Assembly: GCA_023406895.1 (NCBI GenBank)
Contig: JAEXTV010000006.1
Span: forward strand, 1 to 52,228
Length of the DNA stretch: 52,228 nucleotides
Source: Bacillota bacterium
GTDB taxonomy: Bacteria; Bacillota; Clostridia; Christensenellales; SZUA-584
Reading direction: 5' to 3'
The notes beneath the pieces are model-generated. The model made no database searches. It was not told the origin of the DNA and worked only from the letters and a program-made list of their open reading frames with translations. Positions 23,576 to 33,544 of this stretch are shown here, piece after piece. Position 1 is the stretch's first letter, and each line of letters begins with the position of its first letter. The position numbers and the translations under genes are program-made.

Positions 23576-26500
23576 TCAGCCAACAACCACATTATCCTTG
23601 CCGAAAGCCGATTCAAGGCTTTGAACCAGCGCGTCCGTTACCGTCACACCAAGCGGCCCGCATGTTTTTATTTTTTGGCCCGTCTTTTCAATCATCACCG
23701 ACACGCATTCGTCGCCCGGAGACGTGCGCAGTATTTGCTTGAGCCTCACGGTGTCGTCGCCCATATCCTGCGGCACACGCACAAAAAGCTTTTTGCCGTC
23801 GTATTTTTCATCCTTCACCACATACGGGCGGATGTCGTCCACAAGCAGCTGCGGCGCTTCCCCCTCACGGATATCCACCTTGCCGAGCACGCGCACAATC
23901 GCGTCTTCGGTGAGCATCGGCTCCACCTTTAAAAACGCGCTCGGGAATATGATAAGCTCCAGCGTCCCGTACAAGTCTTCGAGCCACGCGTTGGCCATCA
24001 GCTTTTTAAGCTTTGTGGACCGCCTTCTGATGCCGCTCAGTATACCGATCAGTTCAACGTCTCGCGATTCAAAATACCGCGCTGAATCCGCGTCGTCCGT
24101 GGCCGAGAGGATTCGGAATATATTGACTTCCCTCTTCTCCAACTGCTTTTTATACCTGTCGAGAGGATGGCCAGAGAGATAAATACCGGTCGCGAGCTTT
24201 TCAATGGCGAGCAGCTTTTCTTTGGAGTATTCGGGGATCTCTTCAAAATCGTCCGAATCACCCACCGCTTTTCCGGGCAACGCATCAAAAAGTGATATCT
24301 GCCCTTCCACGGTTTTTCTTTTTGCATCCTGCGCCGTTTTGAGCACGCGCTCGCAAACGGCAGCCAGCGAGGAGCGTTTGAGCCCCAAATTGTCAAAACA
24401 GCCCGCGAATATCATGCCTTCGAGCATTTTGCGGTTGATAACGCCCGCCGTGCGGTTGATAAAACTGCGAAAGCTCGTGTATTCACCCTTCTCCCGCTCT
24501 GTCACAATGTCTTCGGCGGCACGCCCCACATCGCGTATTGCCGCGAACCCAAAGCGGATGCCTCCGTTTTCGGGCGCGAACAGAAACTGTGATTTGTTGA
24601 TATCCGGCCCGAACACGCGGATGCCGCTGCCGACGCAGTATTGAATATACGCGGATATCTTGTCCGGCGTGCCGATAAAGCTGTTTAATAGCGCGGTCAT
24701 ATATTCCACTTTGTAATAGCATTTCAAATACGCGGTATAATATGTAATCGCCGCATAGGCGCACGCGTGTGATTTATTGAAAGCGTATTCCGCAAAATCC
24801 ATCATCTGATTGAATATAGTCTCGGCGGCTGCGGCCGGAACACCGCGTTTGAGCGCGCCTTCCACGCCGCTCTGCTCGTCGCCGTAGATGAAAATGCGCC
24901 TTTCCTTCTCCATCACGTCTTTTTTCTTTTTGCTCATCGCCCGGCGCACAAGATCGCTGCGGCCCATCGAATAGCCCGCGAGATCGCGGACGATTTCCAT
25001 CACCTGCTCCTGATACACCATACAGCCGTAGGTTTCGGAGAGAATGCGCTTGAGCCGCGGGTGCAGATAATTCACGCTTTTCGGATCGCGTTTTGCCGCG
25101 AGATAAGCCGGTATGCTGTCCATCGGCCCCGGGCGGTACAAAGCGATGACCACCATGATGTCGCCCAGATTTTCGGCCTTGAGCTGAACGGCCAGCTGGC
25201 GCATACCCGCGCTTTCCAGCTGGAATATGCCGTCGGTATCGCCCGAGGCAATCAATGCGTACACATTCTTGTCGTCGTATTTAAGCTTGCTTAAGTCGAG
25301 CTTCACGCCGCGCGTTTTTTTGATTAACTCCAGCGTATGGCGGATCACGGTCAGATTTCTCAGGCCAAGAAAGTCCATTTTTAAAAGGCCGAGGCTTTCG
25401 AGCGTGCCCATTGGAAACTGTGTGATCACGCTGCCGTCGCGCGGGTTGATCTGGAGCGGCACATATTCGGTGATGGGCCGGCGTGAAATCACAACGCCCG
25501 CCGCGTGCGTGGACGCGTGGCGCGGTATGCCTTCGAGCTTCATCGCCGTGTCGAGCAGGTCTTTGATCTCCGGCTTGGTTTGGTATTCGGCCATGAGGCG
25601 CGGATTTTCCTCCATCGCGCGGCGCACCGTCATCTTAAGAGCGAACGGCACCATCTTGGCGATTCTATCCGCATCGGCCAGCGGCAGCTTCATCGCGCGC
25701 GCCACATCGCGAATCACCTGCTTGGCGCCCAATGTCCCGAACGTGATGATCTGTGCGACCTTGTCCTCGCCGTATTTTGCGACGACATAGTCGATCACTT
25801 CCTGACGGCGCTCGATGCAAAAATCGATATCGATATCGGGCATGCTGATGCGTTCGGGGTTTAGAAAGCGTTCGAAAAGCAGCGAATACTCGATCGGGTC
25901 GATATCCGTGATGTGCAGCACATAGGCACAAAGGCTGCCCGCGGCGCTGCCGCGCCCGGGGCCCACCATAATATCATGGTCCCGCGCGTATTTGATGAAA
26001 TCCCAAACGATCAGAAAGTAATCCGTGAAACCCATGTTTTTGATGACACCGAGCTCATAGACGAGCCGCTCCCTGAGTTCATCGGTCACAGGGTCGTAGC
26101 GCTCGCTAAGCCCCTGCATACAAACTTTTTTCAAGTACGCGTCGTGGTCTTCGTCATCCGGTACGGCGAACACGGGCAGATGCCGCGCGGAGAAATCCAT
26201 TTTCACGTCGCACTTGTCTGCGATGAGCTGCGTATTGCTGATGGCCTCGGGTGCGTACGCAAACAGCGTGCTCATCTCCTGCGCACTTTTGATATAAAAT
26301 TCATCCGTGCCGAAGCGCATTCTGTCCGCATCGTCAACGAAAGATCGGGTCTGAATACACAGCAGTATGTCCTGAGCCTGCGCGTCTTCACGGTTCGTAT
26401 AATGCACATCGTTGGTGGCCACGAGAGGAATAGAAAGCTCGGCGCCCATTTTAACCAGCGCGGCGTTCACCTGCTTTTGTTCAGGTAAAAAATGGTCCTG

Positions 26501-27016
26501 CAATTCAAGGTAAAAATCGTCGCCGAACATGCCGCGCAGCCGCTTCGCGAGTTTTTCCGCGCCTTCGATATCGCCCGCCATAATCATGCGCGGGATATCG
26601 CCCGCAAGGCAGGCCGAGAGACAGATCAGCCCGTTTTTATTCGTTTCGAGCACATCATAATCGATGCGCGGTTTATGGTAAAACCCTTTGGTAAAGCCGA
26701 CGGATGAAAGCCTCATGAGGTTTTGATAGCCTTCGGCGTTTTTGGCAAGCAGCACAAGATGGGAGTATTCCTTCATCTCTTTTGTTTTGTCGGCCAGGCT
26801 GCCCGGCGCGACATACACCTCGCACCCGATGATGGGCTTGATCCCTGTATCCACAGCCTTGCGGTAAAAATCCACCACGCCGTAAAGCACGCCGTGATCG
26901 GTCACCGCAATGCTGCCCATGTTGAGCGCGGCCGCGCGCGTCATGACATCGCCGATGCGCGCCGCACCATCGAGCAGGCTGTATTCGGTATGCAGATGAA
27001 GATGCGTAAAATCCAT
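23576..27016 (-). CDS. dnaE: DNA polymerase III subunit alpha
   Basis: The 1146-residue replicative or lagging-strand polymerase. The N-terminal PHP domain starts FTHLHLHTEYSLLDGAAR and keeps TDHGVLYGVVDF. The palm carries the catalytic acids in MPDIDIDFCIERR, after GPGRGSAAGSL. The helix-hairpin-helix and OB-fold (ELIGILSG, LIIFPSAFLKV) complete the C-terminus. The length matches DnaE1/DnaE-type enzymes of Bacillota, which usually also encode PolC. The ATG follows ACGGAGGCTCAC. It is divergent from the ABC transporter operon. Confidence 0.97.
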   Translation of the reverse strand: MDFTHLHLHTEYSLLDGAARIGDVMTRAAALNMGSIAVTDHGVLYGVVDFYRKAVDTGIKPIIGCEVYVAPGSLADKTKEMKEYSHLVLLAKNAEGYQNLMRLSSVGFTKGFYHKPRIDYDVLETNKNGLICLSACLAGDIPRMIMAGDIEGAEKLAKRLRGMFGDDFYLELQDHFLPEQKQVNAALVKMGAELSIPLVATNDVHYTNREDAQAQDILLCIQTRSFVDDADRMRFGTDEFYIKSAQEMSTLFAYAPEAISNTQLIADKCDVKMDFSARHLPVFAVPDDEDHDAYLKKVCMQGLSERYDPVTDELRERLVYELGVIKNMGFTDYFLIVWDFIKYARDHDIMVGPGRGSAAGSLCAYVLHITDIDPIEYSLLFERFLNPERISMPDIDIDFCIERRQEVIDYVVAKYGEDKVAQIITFGTLGAKQVIRDVARAMKLPLADADRIAKMVPFALKMTVRRAMEENPRLMAEYQTKPEIKDLLDTAMKLEGIPRHASTHAAGVVISRRPITEYVPLQINPRDGSVITQFPMGTLESLGLLKMDFLGLRNLTVIRHTLELIKKTRGVKLDLSKLKYDDKNVYALIASGDTDGIFQLESAGMRQLAVQLKAENLGDIMVVIALYRPGPMDSIPAYLAAKRDPKSVNYLHPRLKRILSETYGCMVYQEQVMEIVRDLAGYSMGRSDLVRRAMSKKKKDVMEKERRIFIYGDEQSGVEGALKRGVPAAAAETIFNQMMDFAEYAFNKSHACAYAAITYYTAYLKCYYKVEYMTALLNSFIGTPDKISAYIQYCVGSGIRVFGPDINKSQFLFAPENGGIRFGFAAIRDVGRAAEDIVTEREKGEYTSFRSFINRTAGVINRKMLEGMIFAGCFDNLGLKRSSLAAVCERVLKTAQDAKRKTVEGQISLFDALPGKAVGDSDDFEEIPEYSKEKLLAIEKLATGIYLSGHPLDRYKKQLEKREVNIFRILSATDDADSARYFESRDVELIGILSGIRRRSTKLKKLMANAWLEDLYGTLELIIFPSAFLKVEPMLTEDAIVRVLGKVDIREGEAPQLLVDDIRPYVVKDEKYDGKKLFVRVPQDMGDDTVRLKQILRTSPGDECVSVMIEKTGQKIKTCGPLGVTVTDALVQSLESAFGKDNVVVG

Positions 27017-27033
27017 GTGAGCCTCCGTCTTTT

Positions 27034-27062
27034 AATATAGCGTAAATGGCGTGATGATTCAA
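27034..27062 (-). promoter_or_regulatory. Promoter of dnaE
   Basis: On the minus strand TTGAAT (27057-27062) and TATATT (27034-27039) with a 17-base spacer, about 18 bases ahead of the start codon, giving a very short leader. Confidence 0.65.
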
Positions 27063-27110
27063 TCATACACTCACCCATGTCCATAAAAAGATGCCGCAGC
27101 CCGTCAACAT

Positions 27111-27120
27111 ATGCTATAAT
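27111..27120 (+). promoter_or_regulatory. Extended -10 promoter of the ABC transporter operon
   Basis: TGCTATAAT (27112-27120) is a consensus extended -10 element with no convincing -35 box. It lies 34 bases before the TTG start of the permease gene. Confidence 0.55.
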
Positions 27121-27153
27121 CGGTATCATAAAAAACACCCGGGAGCTTGGAAC

Positions 27154-27912
27154 TTGATACAACAAAAAAAAACGCGCCTCCGCCGTGCTATCAAAGCGCT
27201 GCTGGTTCTGCTGTTCTGGCTGGCTGTGTGGCAGGCCGCCGCTATGATCGTAAATAATTCATTGTACATGCCGTCGCCCGCGGAGACGTTTTCGTCGCTT
27301 GGCAGCCTCGCCATCACAGAAGGCTTCTGGCTCAGCATCGGTTTTACGTTTTACCGTGTGGTGTTCGGTATCATCATTTCATTGGTGCTCGGCATTATTC
27401 TTGCCTACTTGGCGTCCAAATCCGGCATACTCGAAAGCCTGCTGCAACCGCTGATGGCCACTGTGAAATCCACGCCCGTGATGTCGGTCATCATGCTCGC
27501 GCTCGTTTGGTTTTCCGCCTCGTTTGTGCCCGTGTTTTCCTGCGTGCTGTTGTGTCTGCCCATCTTTTATGCCAACACGCTATCGGGGATTCGGGCGGTT
27601 GATAAGCAGCTGCTTGAAGTGGCCGCTGTTTTTCAGGTCAAGCACCGCCGCGTGATCCGTGAAATTGTGGTGCCGTCCGTGCTGCCGAATGTCTATTCGG
27701 CGCTGTCCGTCTGTCTCGGGTTTTCTTGGAAGTCCGTCGTCGCCGCCGAGGTGCTTTCCAGCCCGAAATACTCGGTGGGCTTCAAGCTCTACGCGACCAA
27801 GCTGTATCTAAATACCGGCGAGATGTTTGCGTGGACGCTGACCATCATTGTGATCAGCCTGCTCGTGGAGAAGGTTTTGAAACGTGTTTTACCGGGAGGC
27901 AGCGCACTATGA
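27154..27912 (+). CDS. ABC transporter permease, SsuC/TauC type
   Basis: A 252-residue inner-membrane permease with about six hydrophobic helices and a BPD-type inner-membrane component loop (EVAAVFQVKHRRVIREIVVPSVLPN), as in sulfonate, nitrate, taurine and thiamine-precursor importers. Start: TTG at 27154, eight bases after GGAG; the longer frame from 27091 would begin upstream of the likely -10 element. The stop overlaps the ATPase start as ATGA. No solute-binding protein gene is adjacent, so the substrate cannot be inferred. Confidence 0.88.
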   Translation: MIQQKKTRLRRAIKALLVLLFWLAVWQAAAMIVNNSLYMPSPAETFSSLGSLAITEGFWLSIGFTFYRVVFGIIISLVLGIILAYLASKSGILESLLQPLMATVKSTPVMSVIMLALVWFSASFVPVFSCVLLCLPIFYANTLSGIRAVDKQLLEVAAVFQVKHRRVIREIVVPSVLPNVYSALSVCLGFSWKSVVAAEVLSSPKYSVGFKLYATKLYLNTGEMFAWTLTIIVISLLVEKVLKRVLPGGSAL

Positions 27913-28538
27913 GCATACGCATCGACTCACTCACCAAGCGCTTCGGCGATCAGCTGCTGTTTGACGGCATCAGCCTTGATATAAAGCAGGGCGGCTTGAC
28001 CGCGCTGATCGGCGGCAGCGGCTGCGGGAAAACGACGCTGCTGCGCATGATCTGCGGGCTCGATAAAGACTATTCGGGCCGCATCACGGGTGTGCCTGAT
28101 AAAATATCGTTTTTGTTTCAGGAAGACCGGCTGCTGCCGTGGGCCAACGTGAAAGAAAACATTGCGTTTGTGCTCAAAGACGTGATGGATAAAGAGCAAA
28201 TGGAAAGTGCTATCTCTGAAATTATCAAAGCCGTTCAGCTGGAGGGCCATGAAAAAAAGCGTCCGTCCGAGCTCTCTGGCGGCATGCAGCGCCGCGTGGC
28301 GATGGCGCGCGCGTTTTGTTATCCCTCCGGGCTGCTGCTGATGGACGAGCCGTTCAAGGGGTTTGATTTGAAGCTCAATTTGGAGCTGATTGCGCTGTTT
28401 CTGCAGCTGTTTGAAGGATCAGGCAAAACCGTGATACTTGTCGCGCACGAAACAGAGCTGATCAAAAAGCTGCCGGACTGCACCGTGATTGACGTGGAAG
28501 CGCTGAGCCACGCGAGGCGCGGAACGGAATCGCTTTGA
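27909..28538 (+). CDS. ABC transporter ATP-binding protein, SsuB/TauB type
   Basis: A 209-residue ATPase: Walker A GGSGCGKTT, Q-loop FLFQEDRLLPW, signature LSGGMQRRVAMARAF, Walker B LLLMDEPFKGFD, and H-loop VAHE. The Q-loop wording FQEDRLLPW is typical of the nitrate/sulfonate/taurine group. It starts at the ATG overlapping the permease stop and is the last gene before the terminator at 28603-28662. Confidence 0.92.
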   Translation: MSIRIDSLTKRFGDQLLFDGISLDIKQGGLTALIGGSGCGKTTLLRMICGLDKDYSGRITGVPDKISFLFQEDRLLPWANVKENIAFVLKDVMDKEQMESAISEIIKAVQLEGHEKKRPSELSGGMQRRVAMARAFCYPSGLLLMDEPFKGFDLKLNLELIALFLQLFEGSGKTVILVAHETELIKKLPDCTVIDVEALSHARRGTESL

Positions 28539-28602
28539 CGGCTCTGCGCGGAATCTTTTTTACGCTCTATTGATCATTAAACGGGATAATGCTTTGTCAT
28601 TA

Positions 28603-28662
28603 AAAAAACCGATATTGATATTGAGGACTGAATCATGCTCAATATCTATCGGCTTTTATTAT
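28603..28662 (+). terminator. Bidirectional-type terminator after the ABC operon
   Basis: Long inverted repeat (28609-28625 with 28638-28652; a two-base bulge and otherwise fully paired), with A-run before and CTTTTATTATTAT after, so it can work in both directions. Confidence 0.85.
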
Positions 28663-29036
28663 TATATCGCCGTACGCCTGTCCGTCAGCTGTCTCATACC
28701 GATTTCACTGTTGCCTGATCTTTGCCGATAAACTCAAAGAATAGGGTCATAAGGCAAAGCGTTCGGCAAACCATCAGCCGCTGATATCTTTGGAAAAGAT
28801 GTCTTTCTGGAGTCAACGCGGATACATTCGAAACGATGTCTTGACGGCGGCTTTCGTGCTCTGCGATACCGCCGAAATCTCGAAACAGCGCTGCTATTCC
28901 CTCGATTTCGCGTCCATCCATCATGCCGCATTGAAGCATTGTTTACTTTATGGGTTAAAACCCTCGTCATGCGCGCCAAGTAACACATGAGCGTTTGCAT
29001 TTCTTTGGCGCGTTCTTAAAAGCCAGACAGCTCTCG
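28663..29036. other. Gene-free interval downstream of the glycogen operon
   Basis: About 370 bases with short open frames on both strands but no ribosome site, motif or codon pattern that supports a gene. A 12-base direct repeat AGCCAGACAGCT occurs at 29021-29032 and again at 29050-29061 inside the end of the GH13 gene, hinting at a small duplication at its 3' end. It may be a decayed gene. Confidence 0.4.
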
Positions 29037-31034
29037 TCAGTATATCTTCAGCCAGACAGCTTCGCCGCCCGGTATGTTGATATCCAGCAGCCCGTCGCTC
29101 AGCGTGCTCACGCGGCCCGTCAGCCGGCACTCGGCTTCGCCATTAAGCAACGGACGCAAATACGCCAGATGGTCTTTCGGCATCATCGCGCAATCGGCCG
29201 CAAAATCGAAAACCACGCGTTTGTCGGCGCTGCCGCGGTTAACGGCGATAAACCAGATGCCGTTTTGCGCATCCGCACCGAATGCGTCTTGGCCGCTCAG
29301 TGTGTACCGCAGTATGCCGATGCAATCGGCATGCGGTGAAAAAAATGCCGTATAGCCTGATTTAAGCGCATCAGCGCTGTTGCGCAGCTGAGAAATATGC
29401 CTGTAATGCGCTGTCAGGTCGTACGGGGCGTTATGGTACGGGCCTCTGTTAAACGGATCGAGAAACCCCGTCATGCCTTTTTCGTCGCCGTAGTAAATGC
29501 ACGGCACGCCGGGCAGCGCAAACTGCAGCACCGACGCAAGCCGCTGCTTGGCGGCACCCGCTTCGTTCTGACTGCCGCTCAAACGAAAAGACGCCTGCTG
29601 TTCACGCGTCAATGAATGCGGATCGAGTTTGGTGCTCAAGGCCGTGCGCACGCGTTCAATGTCGTGAGACGACAAGAGGTTCATCAGCGCGTAATACATG
29701 GGCCTTGGGTAAACCTCGGCCTGTTCCACGAAAAAGTCCTTCAGCGCGCGCGCGTCAGTCTGACCTGTTAAAAACGAAACGAGCGCGTTTCTGAGCGGAT
29801 AATTCATCACCGAATCGAGCATACCGCCGAGCGCGTATTTACGGTGCGCGCCGTAGCTGTATTTCGTGGTCGCGTCTTCCCACACCTCACCGAGCATCAC
29901 GGTATCTTGTCTTTGCTGTTTGGCTGCGTCGTACATCAGCGCAAGCACATCATCGGGCAACTCATCCGCCACATCAAGGCGGTATCCGGCCGCGCCTTTT
30001 TTAAGCCAGCGGCGCACCACGCTGTCGTCATCGGTGATGATGAAGCGCTGCCAGTCCGCATTGTGCTCGTTGACCTCGGGCAGCGATTCAAACCCCCACC
30101 AGCTTTTGTATTTATCGGGGTAATGCTCAAACGTGTACCACGGGTAATACGGCGACGTCTGGCTGTTGGCCGCGCCGCTGCTCTCGTAAGCTTTCTCGCG
30201 GTTGAAATAAATGCTGTCGCTGCCCGTATGCGAGAAAACGCCGTCGAGCATGATGCGGATACCGAGCGTTTCCGCTTTATCGCACAGCGACACGAAATCG
30301 TCCTCACTTCCGAGCACCGGATCGATTTTTTTGTAATCCGCCGTGTTGTAGCGGTGGTTGGACGCTGCCTCGAATACCGGGTTTAAGTAGATCACACCCA
30401 CTCCAAGAGCCTTCAAATCGTCAAGCGACTCTTCAATGCCTTTGAGCGTACCGCCGTAGTAATCGCACGGGTTGTAATGCGCTTCCCCATCAAGCGGTTT
30501 GTAAAGCGGTTCTTCGTTCCAGCGTTTGTGCTCTACCACGCAGCGCCCTTTGGCGCGGTGATAATCGAGCCCGGCTTTCACCGTCTTTTCGCCGCTTCTT
30601 TTAAACCTGTCGGGGAATATCTGATACATCACGCTGCCGCGAAACCACGCGGGTGTGAGAAAATCCGCTTTGTATACGGTCAGCTGGTAAGCGGGCGGCG
30701 TTTCGGTATACGCGACGCCGATCCCCCCTTTGTGCTTGCCTTCCGTCCCGTAATAAACGATGCGCTCGCCTGTATTGATCGCGAAATAATACCAGTAGAC
30801 ACCCGGCTCATGCGGGGCTTCAAAACGGGCCTGCCAGAAGCCGTTGTCCAGTGACATCATGACATCCTGATGAAACCCCTCGCCGGTGAGCCGCAGGTAG
30901 ACGCTGCTTATCTCGCTTAAGCGCGTTTTAAAGCGCAGCGTGACCGTCTGCCCCTGCGTGACCGCGCCGAAAGGCTCACGGTAGCAATGAATGGTGGAAT
31001 CGTGCATCATTTCATTCCTGTAGTTAATCAGCAT
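29037..31034 (-). CDS. GH13 alpha-glucan hydrolase (neopullulanase/cyclomaltodextrinase type)
   Basis: A 665-residue cytoplasmic alpha-amylase-family enzyme with no signal peptide. The N-terminal about 110 residues look like the beta-sandwich of neopullulanase-type enzymes. The barrel has region I DGVFSHTG, region II GYRLDVADE (nucleophile Asp), region III MLGEVWED (acid Glu) and region IV LLSSHDIERV. It would break down maltodextrins or branched limit dextrins. As the last gene of the glycogen operon, 27 bases after glgP, it fits a role in debranching or trimming phosphorylase limit dextrin, although the exact specificity cannot be read from sequence. AAAGGAG precedes the ATG by a rather long gap. 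Confidence 0.88.
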   Translation of the reverse strand: MLINYRNEMMHDSTIHCYREPFGAVTQGQTVTLRFKTRLSEISSVYLRLTGEGFHQDVMMSLDNGFWQARFEAPHEPGVYWYYFAINTGERIVYYGTEGKHKGGIGVAYTETPPAYQLTVYKADFLTPAWFRGSVMYQIFPDRFKRSGEKTVKAGLDYHRAKGRCVVEHKRWNEEPLYKPLDGEAHYNPCDYYGGTLKGIEESLDDLKALGVGVIYLNPVFEAASNHRYNTADYKKIDPVLGSEDDFVSLCDKAETLGIRIMLDGVFSHTGSDSIYFNREKAYESSGAANSQTSPYYPWYTFEHYPDKYKSWWGFESLPEVNEHNADWQRFIITDDDSVVRRWLKKGAAGYRLDVADELPDDVLALMYDAAKQQRQDTVMLGEVWEDATTKYSYGAHRKYALGGMLDSVMNYPLRNALVSFLTGQTDARALKDFFVEQAEVYPRPMYYALMNLLSSHDIERVRTALSTKLDPHSLTREQQASFRLSGSQNEAGAAKQRLASVLQFALPGVPCIYYGDEKGMTGFLDPFNRGPYHNAPYDLTAHYRHISQLRNSADALKSGYTAFFSPHADCIGILRYTLSGQDAFGADAQNGIWFIAVNRGSADKRVVFDFAADCAMMPKDHLAYLRPLLNGEAECRLTGRVSTLSDGLLDINIPGGEAVWLKIY

Positions 31035-31061
31035 CGGAATTAAGCTCCTTTGCCCATAATG

Positions 31062-33500
31062 TCATAACCGCCAGATCAGCCGGTTGTATTCGGCCACCGT
31101 CCGGTCGGCGCTGAAGAACCCGGCGCAGGCCGTATTCATCGCAGCTTTTTTATACCAGCCCTGTATGTCTGAATAGGCCGCGAGCACCTTGTCAAAAGCA
31201 GTGCCGTAAGCATCAAAATCGTACAGCACAAAAAATTTATCCGCCCTGTCATAGTCGCCGTAAAGCAGAGAATTATAAAGGCCGTCGAAACGGCGCGGGT
31301 CGTTCACGGGCAGAGAGCCGTCCGTCAGGCGCGATACCGCTTCACGAATCGTCGCATTTTTATCAAACAGCGCTTGAGGCTGATATGAATGATCCGCCTC
31401 CATTGCGGCGATCTCGGCGGCGAGCGCGCCGAATATGAATATGTTCTCGTCACCGACCTGCTCAAGTATCTCGATATTGGCGCCGTCCATCGTCCCGAGC
31501 GTTACCGCGCCGTTCAGCATGAACTTCATATTGCCCGTACCGGAGGCTTCGCGCCCCGCCGTGGAAAGCTGTTCGCTGACATCGGCAGCCGGTATCAGCA
31601 CTTCCGCGAGCGATACATTGTAATTCTCCAAAAACACGGTTTTGATCACATCCTTGGTGCGTGGATGCGCGCTCACCATGTCGGCCACTGCGTTGATCAG
31701 ACGGATGATGTCCTTGGCTTTGTGGTAGCCGGGCGAGGCCTTGGCGGCAAAAAGAAACGTGACGGGAACCGGCAGCCGAAACGATTCGTCCTGCGTGAGG
31801 CGATTGTAAAGGTGCAGAATATGCAGCACCTTTAAGAGCTGCCTTTTGTATTCGTGCAGCCGCTTGGCCTGCACATCAAACATGGAATCCGGGTTGATTG
31901 TGATGCCTTGCGCTTTGAAGACGGCTTCGGCAAGACGCTTTTTGTTCTGCGCCTTAATCTGTGCGAATTCATCAAGAAATTTCTTGTTCTCTGCAAATGG
32001 TTTTAAGCGTTCCAGCTCTCTGTAATCGCTTAAAAACCCGTCGCCGATATGATCGCCGATCAGTTCCGTCAGCCTCGGGTTGGCAGCGGCCAGCCACCGC
32101 CGCAGCGTAATGCCGTTGGTGACGGCTGTGAATTTTTCCGGCGCAATCACATAAAAATCGCGGAAGGTGCGTGTTTTCAATATGTCCCCGTGCAGCTGCG
32201 ACACGCCGTTGACTTTCCGGCAGACAGCGATGCACAGGTTTGCCATGCGTATCTCGTCGTAAGCAATGATCGAGAGGTGTGAAATCTTATCCCAGTTGCC
32301 CGGAAACGCCTGCCACAGCCGCTGGCTGAAACGGTCGTTCAGTGCGCTGATCACCGCGTAAACGCGCGGCAGCAGCGACGCGAACAACTGCTCCGGCCAC
32401 GCTTCGAGCGCCTCCTGCATCACCGTGTGGTTGGTGTAATTGAAAACGCGGCTCACAATATCATAAGCCTCATCCCAGCCGAGCCCTTCCGCATCCATGA
32501 GGATGCGCATCAGCTCAGGAATCGCGAGCGCGGGATGTGTATCGTTAATTTGTATCACGACTTTATCAGGGAGCGTACGCACATCGCCGTAGCGCTTTTT
32601 ATGGTCTCTCACCATGCACTGCATGGCCGCTGAGGCAAGGAAATAGTACTGTTTGAGCCGCAGCATGCGTCCCGCGATATGGTCGTCCTCGGGATACAAC
32701 ACCTTGGAAATCGATTCGGCCAGCTCACGCTGCCGGATCATGCACATATAATCGCCCTTGTTGAACGAGTGCAGATCAAAACCGGCGGGGCATTCTGCGC
32801 GCCACAGGCGCAGCGTCGCGGGTGTGTGGCTTTGGTAACCCAGCACCATCATGTCATGCGGTACGGCCATCACCGATTGATAGTTCTTATGCACAATGGA
32901 AAGCCCTCTGTCCGTCCAGCTCTCCTCAATGGTGCCTTCGAAGCGGATTTCCACCTGTTCCTCACTGCGTTCAATCTCCCAAATGTCACCTTTTTGCGTC
33001 CAGTCGTCGGGCTCCTCCACCTGCTCGCCGTTCACAATGCGCTGACGGAATATGCCGTATTCGTAGCGGATTCCGTGCCCCACCACGGGCAGATTCAGCG
33101 TTGACAGCGAATCCAAAAAGCATGCGGCGAGGCGTCCGAGTCCCCCGTTACCGAGCCCGGCTTCAAATTCCTCCTGCTCGAGCTTTTCAAACGGATAGCC
33201 GATCTCCCGCATCACGGCTTTGTATTCATCAAGCACATTGAGGCTGATCATGTTGTTGACCAGCGCGCGCCCCATCAGGTATTCCGCCGAAAGATAATAA
33301 AGGCGTTTCATCTGCTGCTCGCCCAGCCTCTGGTCCGCCAGCACGAAGCGCTCGAGTATCATATCGCGCACGGTCAGCGCCACGGCCTGAAACATTTCTT
33401 CATCCGATGCGTTTTCCAGCGTCCGCCCGTAATCTTGACGGAGTTTTTCTATAATGGCTTGCTTTATCTGAGCCCGGTTTCTCTTGTGATCGGTTGTCAA
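31062..33500 (-). CDS. glgP: Glycogen/maltodextrin phosphorylase
   Basis: An 812-residue PLP-dependent enzyme that releases glucose-1-phosphate from glycogen ends. The PLP region EASGTGNMKFMLNGAVTLG is intact, as are GNGGLGRLAACFLDS near the N-terminus and VQAKRLHEYKRQLL. The length is normal. The TTG start has GGAGGG nine bases upstream. It lies 44 bases after glgA, so degradation and synthesis are encoded in one transcript and must be balanced at enzyme level. Confidence 0.96.
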   Translation of the reverse strand: MTTDHKRNRAQIKQAIIEKLRQDYGRTLENASDEEMFQAVALTVRDMILERFVLADQRLGEQQMKRLYYLSAEYLMGRALVNNMISLNVLDEYKAVMREIGYPFEKLEQEEFEAGLGNGGLGRLAACFLDSLSTLNLPVVGHGIRYEYGIFRQRIVNGEQVEEPDDWTQKGDIWEIERSEEQVEIRFEGTIEESWTDRGLSIVHKNYQSVMAVPHDMMVLGYQSHTPATLRLWRAECPAGFDLHSFNKGDYMCMIRQRELAESISKVLYPEDDHIAGRMLRLKQYYFLASAAMQCMVRDHKKRYGDVRTLPDKVVIQINDTHPALAIPELMRILMDAEGLGWDEAYDIVSRVFNYTNHTVMQEALEAWPEQLFASLLPRVYAVISALNDRFSQRLWQAFPGNWDKISHLSIIAYDEIRMANLCIAVCRKVNGVSQLHGDILKTRTFRDFYVIAPEKFTAVTNGITLRRWLAAANPRLTELIGDHIGDGFLSDYRELERLKPFAENKKFLDEFAQIKAQNKKRLAEAVFKAQGITINPDSMFDVQAKRLHEYKRQLLKVLHILHLYNRLTQDESFRLPVPVTFLFAAKASPGYHKAKDIIRLINAVADMVSAHPRTKDVIKTVFLENYNVSLAEVLIPAADVSEQLSTAGREASGTGNMKFMLNGAVTLGTMDGANIEILEQVGDENIFIFGALAAEIAAMEADHSYQPQALFDKNATIREAVSRLTDGSLPVNDPRRFDGLYNSLLYGDYDRADKFFVLYDFDAYGTAFDKVLAAYSDIQGWYKKAAMNTACAGFFSADRTVAEYNRLIWRL

Positions 33501-33544
33501 TTTGCATTTCCCTCCGCCGCCGCAGTTTATTTCGGCAAGATGTC

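Noticed and set aside
25227..25790. 187-codon plus-strand open frame opposite dnaE
   Set aside because: Antisense shadow of the conserved polymerase core; Ser/Arg-rich product without family features.
28694..29000. Overlapping minus-strand frames of about 80-90 codons
   Set aside because: No ribosome site, no family resemblance, and two frames compete; a decayed gene is possible but unsupported.
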